From contig JAHEHQ010000146.1 of assembly GCA_024644505.1 (NCBI GenBank), positions 1-6,191 on the forward strand: 6,191 nt of DNA. The letters run 5' to 3'. Positions 1 through 5,851 of this stretch are shown here, piece by piece (within the stretch, counting starts at the first letter, position 1; each line of letters begins with the position of its first letter). The translations under genes and the position numbers were made by a program. A model generated the notes under the pieces. That model did not search any database and was not told where the DNA came from. It was given only the letters and a program-made list of their open reading frames with translations. The DNA is from Gammaproteobacteria bacterium. GTDB taxonomy: Bacteria > Pseudomonadota > Gammaproteobacteria > Chromatiales > Chromatiaceae.

Positions 1-143
1 GATTTTGGGGCGGGAGCGGCAGCTTTCTTGACTACCTTCTTTTTACTTTTTACAGCTGTCTTCTTTTTAACAGCGACTTTCTTTTTAGCGGCGGGCGCTT
101 TTTTCACAGTTTTTTTCGCTACTGCTTTTTTCTTAACGGCCAT
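1..143 (-). CDS. Histone H1-like lysine/alanine-rich protein (5' part, runs off the window)
   Basis: The minus strand from the ATG at 143-141 reads 47 open codons to the window edge. The product starts MAVKKKAVAKKTVKKAPAAK and consists almost only of Lys, Ala and Val with a few Pro and Thr, in KKxA/VKKK-type repeats. This is the composition of bacterial H1-like or AlgP-like basic tails, which bind DNA without base specificity and act in the nucleoid. No folded domain is visible in this part. The start is well supported: AGGAG lies 6 bases before the ATG (plus-strand ctcct at 150-154), and a good promoter lies further upstream. Low-complexity Lys-rich stretches also occur as extensions of other proteins, so the exact family depends on the missing C-terminal part. 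Confidence 0.75.
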   Translation of the reverse strand, partial: MAVKKKAVAKKTVKKAPAAKKKVAVKKKTAVKSKKKVVKKAAAPAPK

Positions 144-206
144 AAATAACTCCTGAGATTAGCGGGTGGAAGCAGGCTAAACATACCACAGAAATATATT
201 CTTACT

Positions 207-234
207 ATAGTATTTGATGAATGAAAACAGTCAA
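207..234 (-). promoter_or_regulatory. Sigma70-type promoter of the histone H1-like gene
   Basis: On the minus strand TTGACT (234-229, five of six matches to the -35 consensus) is followed after 16 bases by TACTAT (212-207, -10-like). Transcription would start near 200, giving a leader of about 55-60 bases before the ATG at 143. The surrounding stretch is AT-rich. The site lies between the end of the GGT-like gene and the histone-like gene, so the latter can be expressed independently of its upstream neighbour. Prediction from sequence only. Confidence 0.55.
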
Positions 235-295
235 CCAGCTCAAAAAACACACTTTCGTTCGCATTTTGGCGGGGAATTGTCAGACCTAAACAGAT

Positions 296-1852
296 TCACA
301 CCGATATATACACTCCGCCGCGTCTGCTGTCTCCTTTACCATTCAGTCCGCCATGAGAGAAAATCACCGTATGTGCACCGCCGAAAAAGAGGTTCTTCTC
401 AGGCCAGAGTTTGTGTTCAGGAAATGCCTTTATCAACTGCTCTATCGTTGTTTGTGACGGACCGGACTCCAGGTTCAGAAGTCCTGACTCAAAGTGAATC
501 CGGGGGCGCTCAACGGCCTCTCTCATGTCCAGATCGAAGTCCAGGAGGTTGACCAGCACCTGCAGGACGGCACTGCGGATGCGATTTGATCCACCGGAGC
601 CGGTGGCGATCGAGAGCCGGTTATCCGAAAGCACCAGTGTCGGTGACATCATGGATGCAATGCGGCGATCGACCGGCCACTGGTGAAAGCCATGGGGATT
701 GATGTCCTCCTCACCGAGCATGTTGTTCATCATGATTCCGGTGCCTGGTATGACATAACCTGAGCCTTCACCATTGGACACGGTCATGCTGGCCATGTTG
801 CCTTCGGCGTCAACGACGCTGATCTGTGTTGTTCCCCGGGGAAACTCCAGGTGCTTGCGCAGCGTGTCCCGGTAGCTGTTGATGTACTTTTCCCCAAGGA
901 TCTCATGACTGGTGTCAGGGGCCAGGTTTCTGTCCACCCCATACTCATGACGCAGCTGCTGGGTCAGTTTCTGGGCTTGTGCGATGCGTATCAGGTGTTC
1001 GTAGCCGCCGGGTACAAAACCTTTGAGGTTTTCGGTCTCGAGCAGAGCCAGGCTGAAGGCGATCAGGGTGCCGCCGACTGAGGGCGGCGGGTTGGCGAAC
1101 AGATGGTAGCCGTGATAGTCAAGTTCCAGAGGGGAGCGTTTTTCGACGGTATACAGTTCCAGATCCTCCCCGCGAAGATATCCCCCGCTTTCACCGCAGA
1201 CCCGAGCCAGTGTCTGCCCGATATCTCCAAGGTAAAAAAGTGCCTCCCCCTCCTTCGCCAACTGCTCGAAGGTATCTGCCATCTCACGGTGATGCACGAT
1301 CTTGCCGGGGCCGGCGATGCGGTCTGGATTGCCCAGTTCTGCATGCAGACGCAGCGCTCCCGGGCTGGACTTGATAATCGGGGAAATGACGTCGGAGATG
1401 TAGTGCTGCAGCTCGTTGATCGACACGCCGTTTCGCGCTGCGTCGCAGGCAGGCTGAATGATGGTGCTCAGGGGAAGCCGGCAAAGGTCGCGGTGGATCT
1501 GGAATATTCCTTTTACCAGTCCAGGCGTTGCGATGGAGCCGATGCCTATATGAAATTCCTGTTGTGCCGTCCCGAAGTCGGCCACGATGGGGTGGAAATC
1601 AACCTCCCGAAGGGGCTGTTTCCGGCGCGGTGTCTGGGTAAAGAAATCATACAGGATCGGCATTCCCTGCGCGCTGCGCGCCAACAGAAAACCACCGCCG
1701 CCCAGGGATGCGAGTACCGGCTCGGCGACACAACTGGCAAATAATGCCGCCAGCGTTGCATCGAAGGCGTTGCCGCCTTCCTTCAGTATTTCGGCTGCGG
1801 CTTCGGCGGTTATCTGGTGGCCGGCGGCAACAGCTCCTCTTGTTCGGCCCAT
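296..1852 (-). CDS. Gamma-glutamyltranspeptidase-family Ntn hydrolase, cytoplasmic type, variant substrate pocket
   Basis: The 518-residue product has the GGT fold order: N-terminal GGNAFDATLAA (26-36) and GGGGFLL (51-57), GSIATPGLVKG (105-115), then the autoprocessing junction RGTTQISVVD, where Thr341 should become the N-terminal nucleophile of the small subunit after self-cleavage. SMMSPT (400-405) and GSGGSNRIRSAVLQV (418-432) match the family's oxyanion and glycine-rich regions. Classical GGTs transfer or hydrolyse the gamma-glutamyl group of glutathione and are exported; this one has no signal peptide, so it should act in the cytoplasm. The start is firm: GGAGG lies 4 bases before the ATG and an in-frame stop lies 8 codons above that SD-proximal stretch. 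The usual DFRE substrate-binding arginine is replaced (DFFTQTP, 69-75), and the NNQMDDF region reads NNMLGEED (376-383). It is therefore a GGT homologue with an uncertain substrate, and no gene symbol is given. It is divergent from the gene starting at 2226. Confidence 0.9.
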   Translation of the reverse strand: MGRTRGAVAAGHQITAEAAAEILKEGGNAFDATLAALFASCVAEPVLASLGGGGFLLARSAQGMPILYDFFTQTPRRKQPLREVDFHPIVADFGTAQQEFHIGIGSIATPGLVKGIFQIHRDLCRLPLSTIIQPACDAARNGVSINELQHYISDVISPIIKSSPGALRLHAELGNPDRIAGPGKIVHHREMADTFEQLAKEGEALFYLGDIGQTLARVCGESGGYLRGEDLELYTVEKRSPLELDYHGYHLFANPPPSVGGTLIAFSLALLETENLKGFVPGGYEHLIRIAQAQKLTQQLRHEYGVDRNLAPDTSHEILGEKYINSYRDTLRKHLEFPRGTTQISVVDAEGNMASMTVSNGEGSGYVIPGTGIMMNNMLGEEDINPHGFHQWPVDRRIASMMSPTLVLSDNRLSIATGSGGSNRIRSAVLQVLVNLLDFDLDMREAVERPRIHFESGLLNLESGPSQTTIEQLIKAFPEHKLWPEKNLFFGGAHTVIFSHGGLNGKGDSRRGGVYISV

Positions 1853-2015
1853 CAGACCTCCGAGGCAGTAGAATTACCCTTTATGACCGGGCGTGCAAAC
1901 AGTCCTTGCGGCGCCTGTGCGGGTCTAAAGTTCCCCTCCCGGTCTGCCGATAAAATCCCTGTTTCCCGTAAACACCGCGTTATTGTACATACCTCGCGGA
2001 TACATATTCCAACTT
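1853..2015. other. Divergent intergenic region, promoter side of the GGT-like gene
   Basis: This stretch of about 160 bases separates the GGT-like start from the foldback element. No credible gene is seen in it. On the minus strand a weak promoter candidate is TTGGAA (2012-2007) with TACAAT (1987-1982), but the 19-base spacer is long. The motif tgtacatac at 1985-1993 also occurs inside the adjacent foldback element at 2149-2157, which may be chance or a trace of an older related insertion. The original promoter of the plus-strand gene at 2226 may also lie here if the element inserted between promoter and gene. Confidence 0.3.
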
Positions 2016-2043
2016 AGGGCCTATAACACTATGCGGATGCCCA
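2016..2043 (+). repeat. Left terminal inverted repeat of the MITE-like element
   Basis: The repeat begins AGGGCCTATAACACTAT and ends GATGCCCA. It matches the reverse complement of 2172-2200 with three mismatches and one single-base gap. Two of the differences are G versus A, which would keep G-U pairing in an RNA hairpin. Confidence 0.85.
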
Positions 2044-2171
2044 TTGACGGAGACCATTTTTTCACAGAACAAGGCGCACTAAGCGCAGTGTACCTGCTGT
2101 ACATCGCCGCTCCTGCGCATCCCTGCGCTCGCGGCATACAGTACTTCCTGTACATACGCGAAGTGCAACAC

Positions 2172-2200
2172 TGGGTATCCGTATAGTGTTAACAGGCCCT
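2172..2200 (-). repeat. Right terminal inverted repeat of the MITE-like element
   Basis: Read on the minus strand it begins AGGGCCTGTTAACACTAT and ends GATACCCA. It contains TATAGT at 2182-2187 on the plus strand, which resembles a -10 box pointing at the gene starting at 2226, but no good -35 lies at the right distance. The repeat ends 25 bases before that start codon. Confidence 0.85.
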
Positions 2201-2213
2201 CTGAGGCATGTTT

Positions 2214-2228
2214 AAGGTAATCGGCATG
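2214..2228 (+). promoter_or_regulatory. Ribosome binding site that decides the start of the CNB-rhodanese gene
   Basis: AAGG at 2214-2217 lies 8 bases before the ATG at 2226. The earlier in-frame ATG at 2208 has only GAGG ending one base before it, too close for normal initiation, so 2226 is the preferred start. The SD itself lies between the MITE end and the start codon. Confidence 0.5.
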
Positions 2229-4562
2229 GCGACAGCTCCAAAAAATTCCCCCCTCGAGTTACTCAGAAACTTCGTCCCCCTGAACCTGCTGCCGGAGGAG
2301 GATCTCTATAGGCTCCTGGAAAATGCGGCCTTCGAAAAGTTTGGGAAGAATCAGGTTCTGTTCAGCGAAGGGGAAATGGATAACCAGAATATCTACCTGT
2401 TGTCCGGCAAAGTGCAGCTGATGTGTGGGGGCCAGGAAATGGACAAGGTGGATTCCCATAGCGAGACTGCCCGTTTTCCCCTGGCACATCAGATACCCCG
2501 TAAGTTTACCGCAGTGGCACCCAAACAGGCTGAGGTGGTTCGGCTTGACAGCCGGTTGCTGGGAGAACTCGTCGTCAAGGCGGGACAGGAGGATCATGAC
2601 ACCGAGAAAGAGGAGAATACCGACGAAGACGACTGGATGACCCAGCTGCTCCATTTGCGCGTTTTCCAGCAGATACCACCTGCCAATATTCAACGCGTCA
2701 TGATGTGTATGAAGGAAGTCCGGCTTAATGCGGGCGAATTGGTAGTGAAGCAGGGAGATGAGGGTGATTACTTTTACCTGATCCACGAGGGGCACTGTGT
2801 TGTAACCCGTGTTGCCGCATCGAGCGGGGAGCATGAGGAGGTTGCCAGACTGGGCCCCGGAGACAGCTTTGGTGAAGAATCCCTGCTGTCCGGTCTGCCA
2901 AGGGCCGGAACGGTGACGATGCTGAGCGACGGACACCTCCTTAAGCTGGGCAAGGAGGATTTTGTCCGGTATGTAAAAGACTCGGTAACCTGCTCCGTAG
3001 ACTATGAGCAGGCATTATCAGATGTCCAGGGTGGTGGTATCTGGATCGATGTGAGATCTCCGGGTGCCTACGAAGCGTTTCATCTGCCCGGCAGCATCAG
3101 CCTGCCTCTGATATCTCTGCGCTACCAGTCGTCCAGTCTGGATCCCGACCGCAGTTACATCGTCTACTGCGATGACGGCAGGCACAGTGTCACGGCCGCT
3201 TTCCTTCTGCTTGAACTGGGTTACCAGGTATCCAGCCTCGAAGCCGGCCTGTCAGCATTACCCTCCGAAATACTTGACGGATACTCCGGGTCCAATCCAC
3301 CCAGCCTGGAGGCGGTTCAGGATGTGGAGGATCCCCGGTCAGAGCCCGATATTCCCGAAGTGCGGCAAGTGCATGAGGAAACAGAGAGAGCGCTTCCCCA
3401 CGCAGATGAGCAGGCGGAGGAGCTTGCACATCTGAAACTCAGGCTGGAGGAGGTGCAGAAGGCTCTGACGGAATCACAGGCCGGGACGAATGACGGCACC
3501 GATACCGAGGCACTGCAGGAAGCACAAGCACGGTTGAAGGAGATGGAGGGTGAGAAAGAACAACTTAAAAGCGAGATAGTCGAAAATGCAGAAGAGCTTG
3601 TTGTTCTCAAAAATTCCCTGAAAGAGCGCGACGATAAATTAGGCAAGCTGACCTCAAAACTGTCACGGGTCAATATGAAGCTCAAGGAGGATCGGGGCGG
3701 CGATGAGACAGGCCTCCTCAGAGATGAGCTGGCCGAAGCGGTCGCGGCCCGGGAATCTGCCGAGCAGGAACTGAAGCGCCAGATCCGAAAATTGGAAGAG
3801 AAGCAGTCGGAGGCCGGTGATTTCAAGGCGTTCGAGGCCGAGCTGGCGACGTTGACAGATGCCCTCGAAGATTCCGAAAAATCCTGTGATGAGGCCGTGG
3901 AGCGGGCGGAACGGCTGGAGAAAGAACGAATCCTGCAGGATGAGAAACTGCATCAGCTGCAATCCCAGGCAAAGGATCTTGAGCTGCAGTTCTCAACACT
4001 TTCCAGTGAGAAAGAGGAGCTAAGGCAGGAGCTCTCGAGCTACCAGAGGCTGCTGGATGACCGCAACAAGGAACTCGATCAGTTGAGGGAAGAGTATCAC
4101 GCCTTCAAGGTCAAAATCGAAGCCCAGTCTGCGGAGTTCGATCAGATGCAGCAGGAACTGAACGAAGCCAGAATGGAAGCCGATGAAGCGAATTTCAAGC
4201 GCAAGGAGGCGCAGGACTCGCGCCAGCAGGTGGAGGACGCGCTCTATCAGGCCAGGCGGGAAGTCGAGGCGATCAAGTCCGGCGGAAAGGTGGGCGATGA
4301 TACCGAAGAAACGTTCGATTCCCCTGTTGTTAAGATAGCGGGAACGTCCCGAAAGTTGATCGTCGGTGCCCTGCTTGGGGCCCTGTTGACCTTCGGCCTG
4401 ATCGATGGGCTGTTGATCGCCAGGGGCAACGGGGAGATTGTCACCAGCCTGCTGGGAGGCAGCAGCCAAACCGAGGTCGACACCGCAGCCAAAGGGCCGG
4501 TAAAGATGGCCGCCAAAGGCACCCCCGTGAGCAGCAAGGGAAAAGCAGTTACTAGTAACTAG
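2226..4562 (+). CDS. Membrane-anchored tandem cyclic-nucleotide-binding / rhodanese / coiled-coil protein
   Basis: The product has 778 residues from the ATG at 2226 (784 from an in-frame ATG at 2208 with a badly placed SD). Domains in order: a degenerate CNB fold (about 24-117), whose phosphate-cassette region reads FPLAHQIPRKFTAVA without the usual FGE; a second CNB fold (about 137-250) with GDSFGEESLLSGLPRAGTV, keeping the Glu (217) and Arg (226) that contact cyclic nucleotide in this family; a rhodanese domain (about 258-350) with WIDVRSPGAYEAFHLPGS and the loop CDDGRHS, where Cys315 would carry the persulfide; an acidic, Glu/Gln/Leu-rich coiled coil (about 392-684); one membrane segment (about 711-732, LIVGALLGALLTFGLIDGLL); and a Gly/Lys/Ser-rich tail of about 45 residues. 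There is no DNA-binding domain and no signal peptide, so the sensory part should be cytoplasmic and held at the inner membrane. A role in linking a nucleotide signal to sulfur transfer or scaffolding is inferred; no specific function is recognised. Confidence 0.85.
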   Translation: MATAPKNSPLELLRNFVPLNLLPEEDLYRLLENAAFEKFGKNQVLFSEGEMDNQNIYLLSGKVQLMCGGQEMDKVDSHSETARFPLAHQIPRKFTAVAPKQAEVVRLDSRLLGELVVKAGQEDHDTEKEENTDEDDWMTQLLHLRVFQQIPPANIQRVMMCMKEVRLNAGELVVKQGDEGDYFYLIHEGHCVVTRVAASSGEHEEVARLGPGDSFGEESLLSGLPRAGTVTMLSDGHLLKLGKEDFVRYVKDSVTCSVDYEQALSDVQGGGIWIDVRSPGAYEAFHLPGSISLPLISLRYQSSSLDPDRSYIVYCDDGRHSVTAAFLLLELGYQVSSLEAGLSALPSEILDGYSGSNPPSLEAVQDVEDPRSEPDIPEVRQVHEETERALPHADEQAEELAHLKLRLEEVQKALTESQAGTNDGTDTEALQEAQARLKEMEGEKEQLKSEIVENAEELVVLKNSLKERDDKLGKLTSKLSRVNMKLKEDRGGDETGLLRDELAEAVAARESAEQELKRQIRKLEEKQSEAGDFKAFEAELATLTDALEDSEKSCDEAVERAERLEKERILQDEKLHQLQSQAKDLELQFSTLSSEKEELRQELSSYQRLLDDRNKELDQLREEYHAFKVKIEAQSAEFDQMQQELNEARMEADEANFKRKEAQDSRQQVEDALYQARREVEAIKSGGKVGDDTEETFDSPVVKIAGTSRKLIVGALLGALLTFGLIDGLLIARGNGEIVTSLLGGSSQTEVDTAAKGPVKMAAKGTPVSSKGKAVTSN

Positions 4563-4653
4563 GTACTAGAGAAGAAGTAAGAGGTGGTCGCGGCTGAAGT
4601 GTTTTACCCCGTCACTATTGCATTGACCGAATACTGGGGTAGCATGTTGGGTC
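4563..4653 (+). other. Short intergenic gap before the sugar kinase gene
   Basis: This 91-base gap shows no strong rho-independent terminator. TACCCC (near 4605) and GGGGTA (near 4636) could pair as a weak six-base stem, but the loop is over 20 bases and no T-run follows. TTGACC near 4623 resembles a -35 box but has no -10 partner at a normal distance. Read-through from the large upstream gene into the kinase is therefore possible, and a separate promoter cannot be shown. Confidence 0.3.
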
Positions 4654-5523
4654 ATGCGTATTCTGGGTGTTGGTACGGCCACGCTGGATATTGTCAATAC
4701 GGTTGAAGGCTACCCGGCCGAGGACAGTGAAGTGCGGGCGCTGGATCAGCGCATCTCCCTCGGTGGTAATGCAGCGAATACACTTGTGGTGCTCAGACAA
4801 CTGGGTCATGAGTGCGCCTGGGCGGGCACGGTTGCCGATGACAGCGACAGCCGGTACATCCGTTCAGATCTGAAGCGCCACGGCATTGCCATGGATCATG
4901 CTGTTGCCTGCAGAGGCGGCAGAACCCCCACTTCCCATATCTCTTTGAACCGGCAAAACGGCAGCCGGACCATCATCCACTTCAGAAATCTGTCCGAATA
5001 CAGTTTCGAGGATTTTTCCCGGGTTGAGCTGGCCGCGTTCGACTGGGTGCATTTCGAAGGGCGTAACGTCCCGTGCCTGAAGTCCATGATGCGGCGCGTC
5101 GAGGCCACGGGGGATATCCGCTGTTCCCTGGAGATTGAGAAAGCCCGTGACGGGATCGAGGCCCTTTTCCCCATGGCTTCGCTGTTGCTGTTCTCCCGAG
5201 ACTATGCGCTTCGACAGGGCTTCGAGAACGGGGGCTCGCTGCTGTCGGCAGTCAGGGATTCAGGCGGGGTCAATGCCGTGATGACCTGCTCCTGGGGTGC
5301 GGAAGGTGCCTGGGGGCTGGACGGTTCCGGAAAGCCCCTGCAAACCCGCGCACCCAAGGTCCCACAGGTACGGGATACCCTTGGTGCCGGTGACGCTTTC
5401 AACGCAGCGGTGATACATGGCATGCTGTCGAATATCGCATTGCCGGCATTGCTCGATGGTGCCTGCCGGCTTGCGGCACGTAAGGTGGGTCAGGTGGGTT
5501 TCGGGGGGTTGGGGAATGAATGA
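4654..5523 (+). CDS. PfkB-family sugar kinase, ketohexokinase-like
   Basis: The 289-residue product is a ribokinase/PfkB-fold kinase that phosphorylates a sugar hydroxyl with ATP in the cytoplasm. The N-terminus VGTATLDIVNTVEGYPAEDS followed by SLGGNAANTLVVLRQLG (35-51) is the substrate-lid and glycine-rich region. NRQNGSRTI (99-107) and VHFEGRN (132-138) resemble animal ketohexokinase more than ribokinase. DTLGAGDAFNAAVIHG (241-256) is the PfkB C-terminal signature with catalytic Asp247 and its anion hole. The length fits the family. The start is set by the conserved N-terminus, as the SD is poor (only GGGT next to the ATG). The gene overlaps the Rieske gene by 8 bases and probably shares its message. 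Fructose to fructose-1-phosphate is the reaction of the closest family known to me, but bacterial members may use other ketoses or nucleosides, so the substrate is open. Confidence 0.9.
   Translation: MRILGVGTATLDIVNTVEGYPAEDSEVRALDQRISLGGNAANTLVVLRQLGHECAWAGTVADDSDSRYIRSDLKRHGIAMDHAVACRGGRTPTSHISLNRQNGSRTIIHFRNLSEYSFEDFSRVELAAFDWVHFEGRNVPCLKSMMRRVEATGDIRCSLEIEKARDGIEALFPMASLLLFSRDYALRQGFENGGSLLSAVRDSGGVNAVMTCSWGAEGAWGLDGSGKPLQTRAPKVPQVRDTLGAGDAFNAAVIHGMLSNIALPALLDGACRLAARKVGQVGFGGLGNE
5516..5523 (+). promoter_or_regulatory. ATGAATGA overlap, likely translational coupling of kinase and Rieske genes
   Basis: The Rieske start codon (5516-5518) lies just before the kinase stop codon (5521-5523) in another frame. 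The G-rich GGGGGGTTGGGG just upstream is the only SD-like sequence. This geometry is typical of translational coupling, where ribosomes ending on the kinase re-initiate on the Rieske gene, and supports a shared transcript. Confidence 0.5.
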
Positions 5524-5836
5524 ATTGACGATGCGGGGTCTCGAACGGATGGCGGATCCCGGTTCGAAGGGTATCAGTGTCAATCGAAACGGCGTTATGG
5601 TGGAGGCCTTTGTCATCAAAAAAGCAGGCAGGTTTTTTGCCTATACGAATCACTGCCCCCACACAGGTGCTCCCCTCGACTGGACGCCGGATCAGTTTCT
5701 GAACCTGGATCAGTCTTACATTCAGTGCGCCATGCACGGCGCGCTGTTCGAGATCGAAACGGGATTCTGCGTCTACGGCCCCTGCATCAACCGGCGGCTT
5801 GAATCGCTTCCGCTGGATCAGGTGGTTCAGTTGTAG
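5516..5836 (+). CDS. Small Rieske [2Fe-2S] ferredoxin-like protein
   Basis: The product has 106 residues. The cluster ligands are seen as HCPHTGAPLDW (Cys-x-His) and IQCAMHGALFEIETG (Cys-x2-His), separated by 21 residues, longer than the 16-17 usual in ferredoxin-type Rieske proteins. The disulfide cysteines of the bc1-type are absent from the two ligand loops, so this resembles the oxygenase-ferredoxin type, a soluble one-electron carrier. The C-terminal CVYGPC and LESLPLDQV match the usual GP...PL closing segment. No membrane segment or oxygenase catalytic domain is present. The ATG at 5516 is chosen because it makes the tight ATGAATGA overlap with the kinase stop codon and follows a G-rich stretch. 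In-frame starts at 5531 and 5549 are possible; an earlier one at 5417 would add a sequence that is only a shadow of the kinase. Redox partner unknown. Confidence 0.88.
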   Translation: MNELTMRGLERMADPGSKGISVNRNGVMVEAFVIKKAGRFFAYTNHCPHTGAPLDWTPDQFLNLDQSYIQCAMHGALFEIETGFCVYGPCINRRLESLPLDQVVQL

Positions 5837-5851
5837 GCCCTCCCGATCTGA

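Larger units (their letters stand above)
2016..2200. mobile_element. 185-bp foldback MITE-like element with 28/29-bp terminal inverted repeats
   Basis: The left end (2016-2043, begins AGGGCCT) and the reverse complement of the right end (2172-2200) agree at 25 of 28 positions with one extra base on the right. Inside, 2076-2110 pairs imperfectly with 2131-2166: GCACT with AGTGC, two GTAC blocks in each arm, and GCCGC with GCGGC, around a 20-base loop at 2111-2130. A 32-base unpaired segment (2044-2075) with a T6 tract sits only on the left side. There is no credible coding sequence; the short open frame across it is shaped by the repeats. These are the hallmarks of a non-autonomous miniature inverted-repeat element moved by a transposase elsewhere. 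No clear target-site duplication is seen: the flanks are aactt on the left and ctgag on the right. An extended regulatory RNA hairpin is an alternative, but 28-bp termini flush with a fixed boundary favour a MITE. Confidence 0.75.

Noticed and set aside
214..552. Plus-strand open frame of 112 codons
   Set aside because: It mostly lies antisense to the 3' end of the GGT-like gene, has no recognisable domain and no SD, and its start overlaps the promoter of the H1-like gene.
1103..1744. Plus-strand open frame of 213 codons antisense to the GGT-like gene
   Set aside because: Long, but the opposite strand encodes a clearly conserved enzyme; this product has no family pattern and is explained by GC-rich antisense reading.
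1983..2186. Plus-strand open frame of 67 codons before the CNB-rhodanese gene
   Set aside because: It runs through the inverted-repeat element and is shaped by it; no SD and no protein-like composition.
2014..2204. TTA on the left and TGA on the right of the element as a TNA-type target duplication
   Set aside because: The middle base differs, so the two are not an exact duplication; no convincing target-site duplication was found.
2259..2936. Minus-strand open frame of 225 codons antisense to the CNB domains
   Set aside because: Shadow of the real multidomain gene; no conserved motif.
3317..3826. Minus-strand Ser-rich open frame of 169 codons
   Set aside because: The serine-rich composition is the antisense image of Glu/Lys-rich coiled-coil codons on the plus strand.
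4605..4642. TACCCC / GGGGTA pair as a transcription terminator
   Set aside because: Only six paired bases, a loop over 20 bases and no following T-run.
5399..5737. Minus-strand open frame antisense to the kinase end and the Rieske gene
   Set aside because: Overlaps two well-supported plus-strand genes and carries no recognisable motif.
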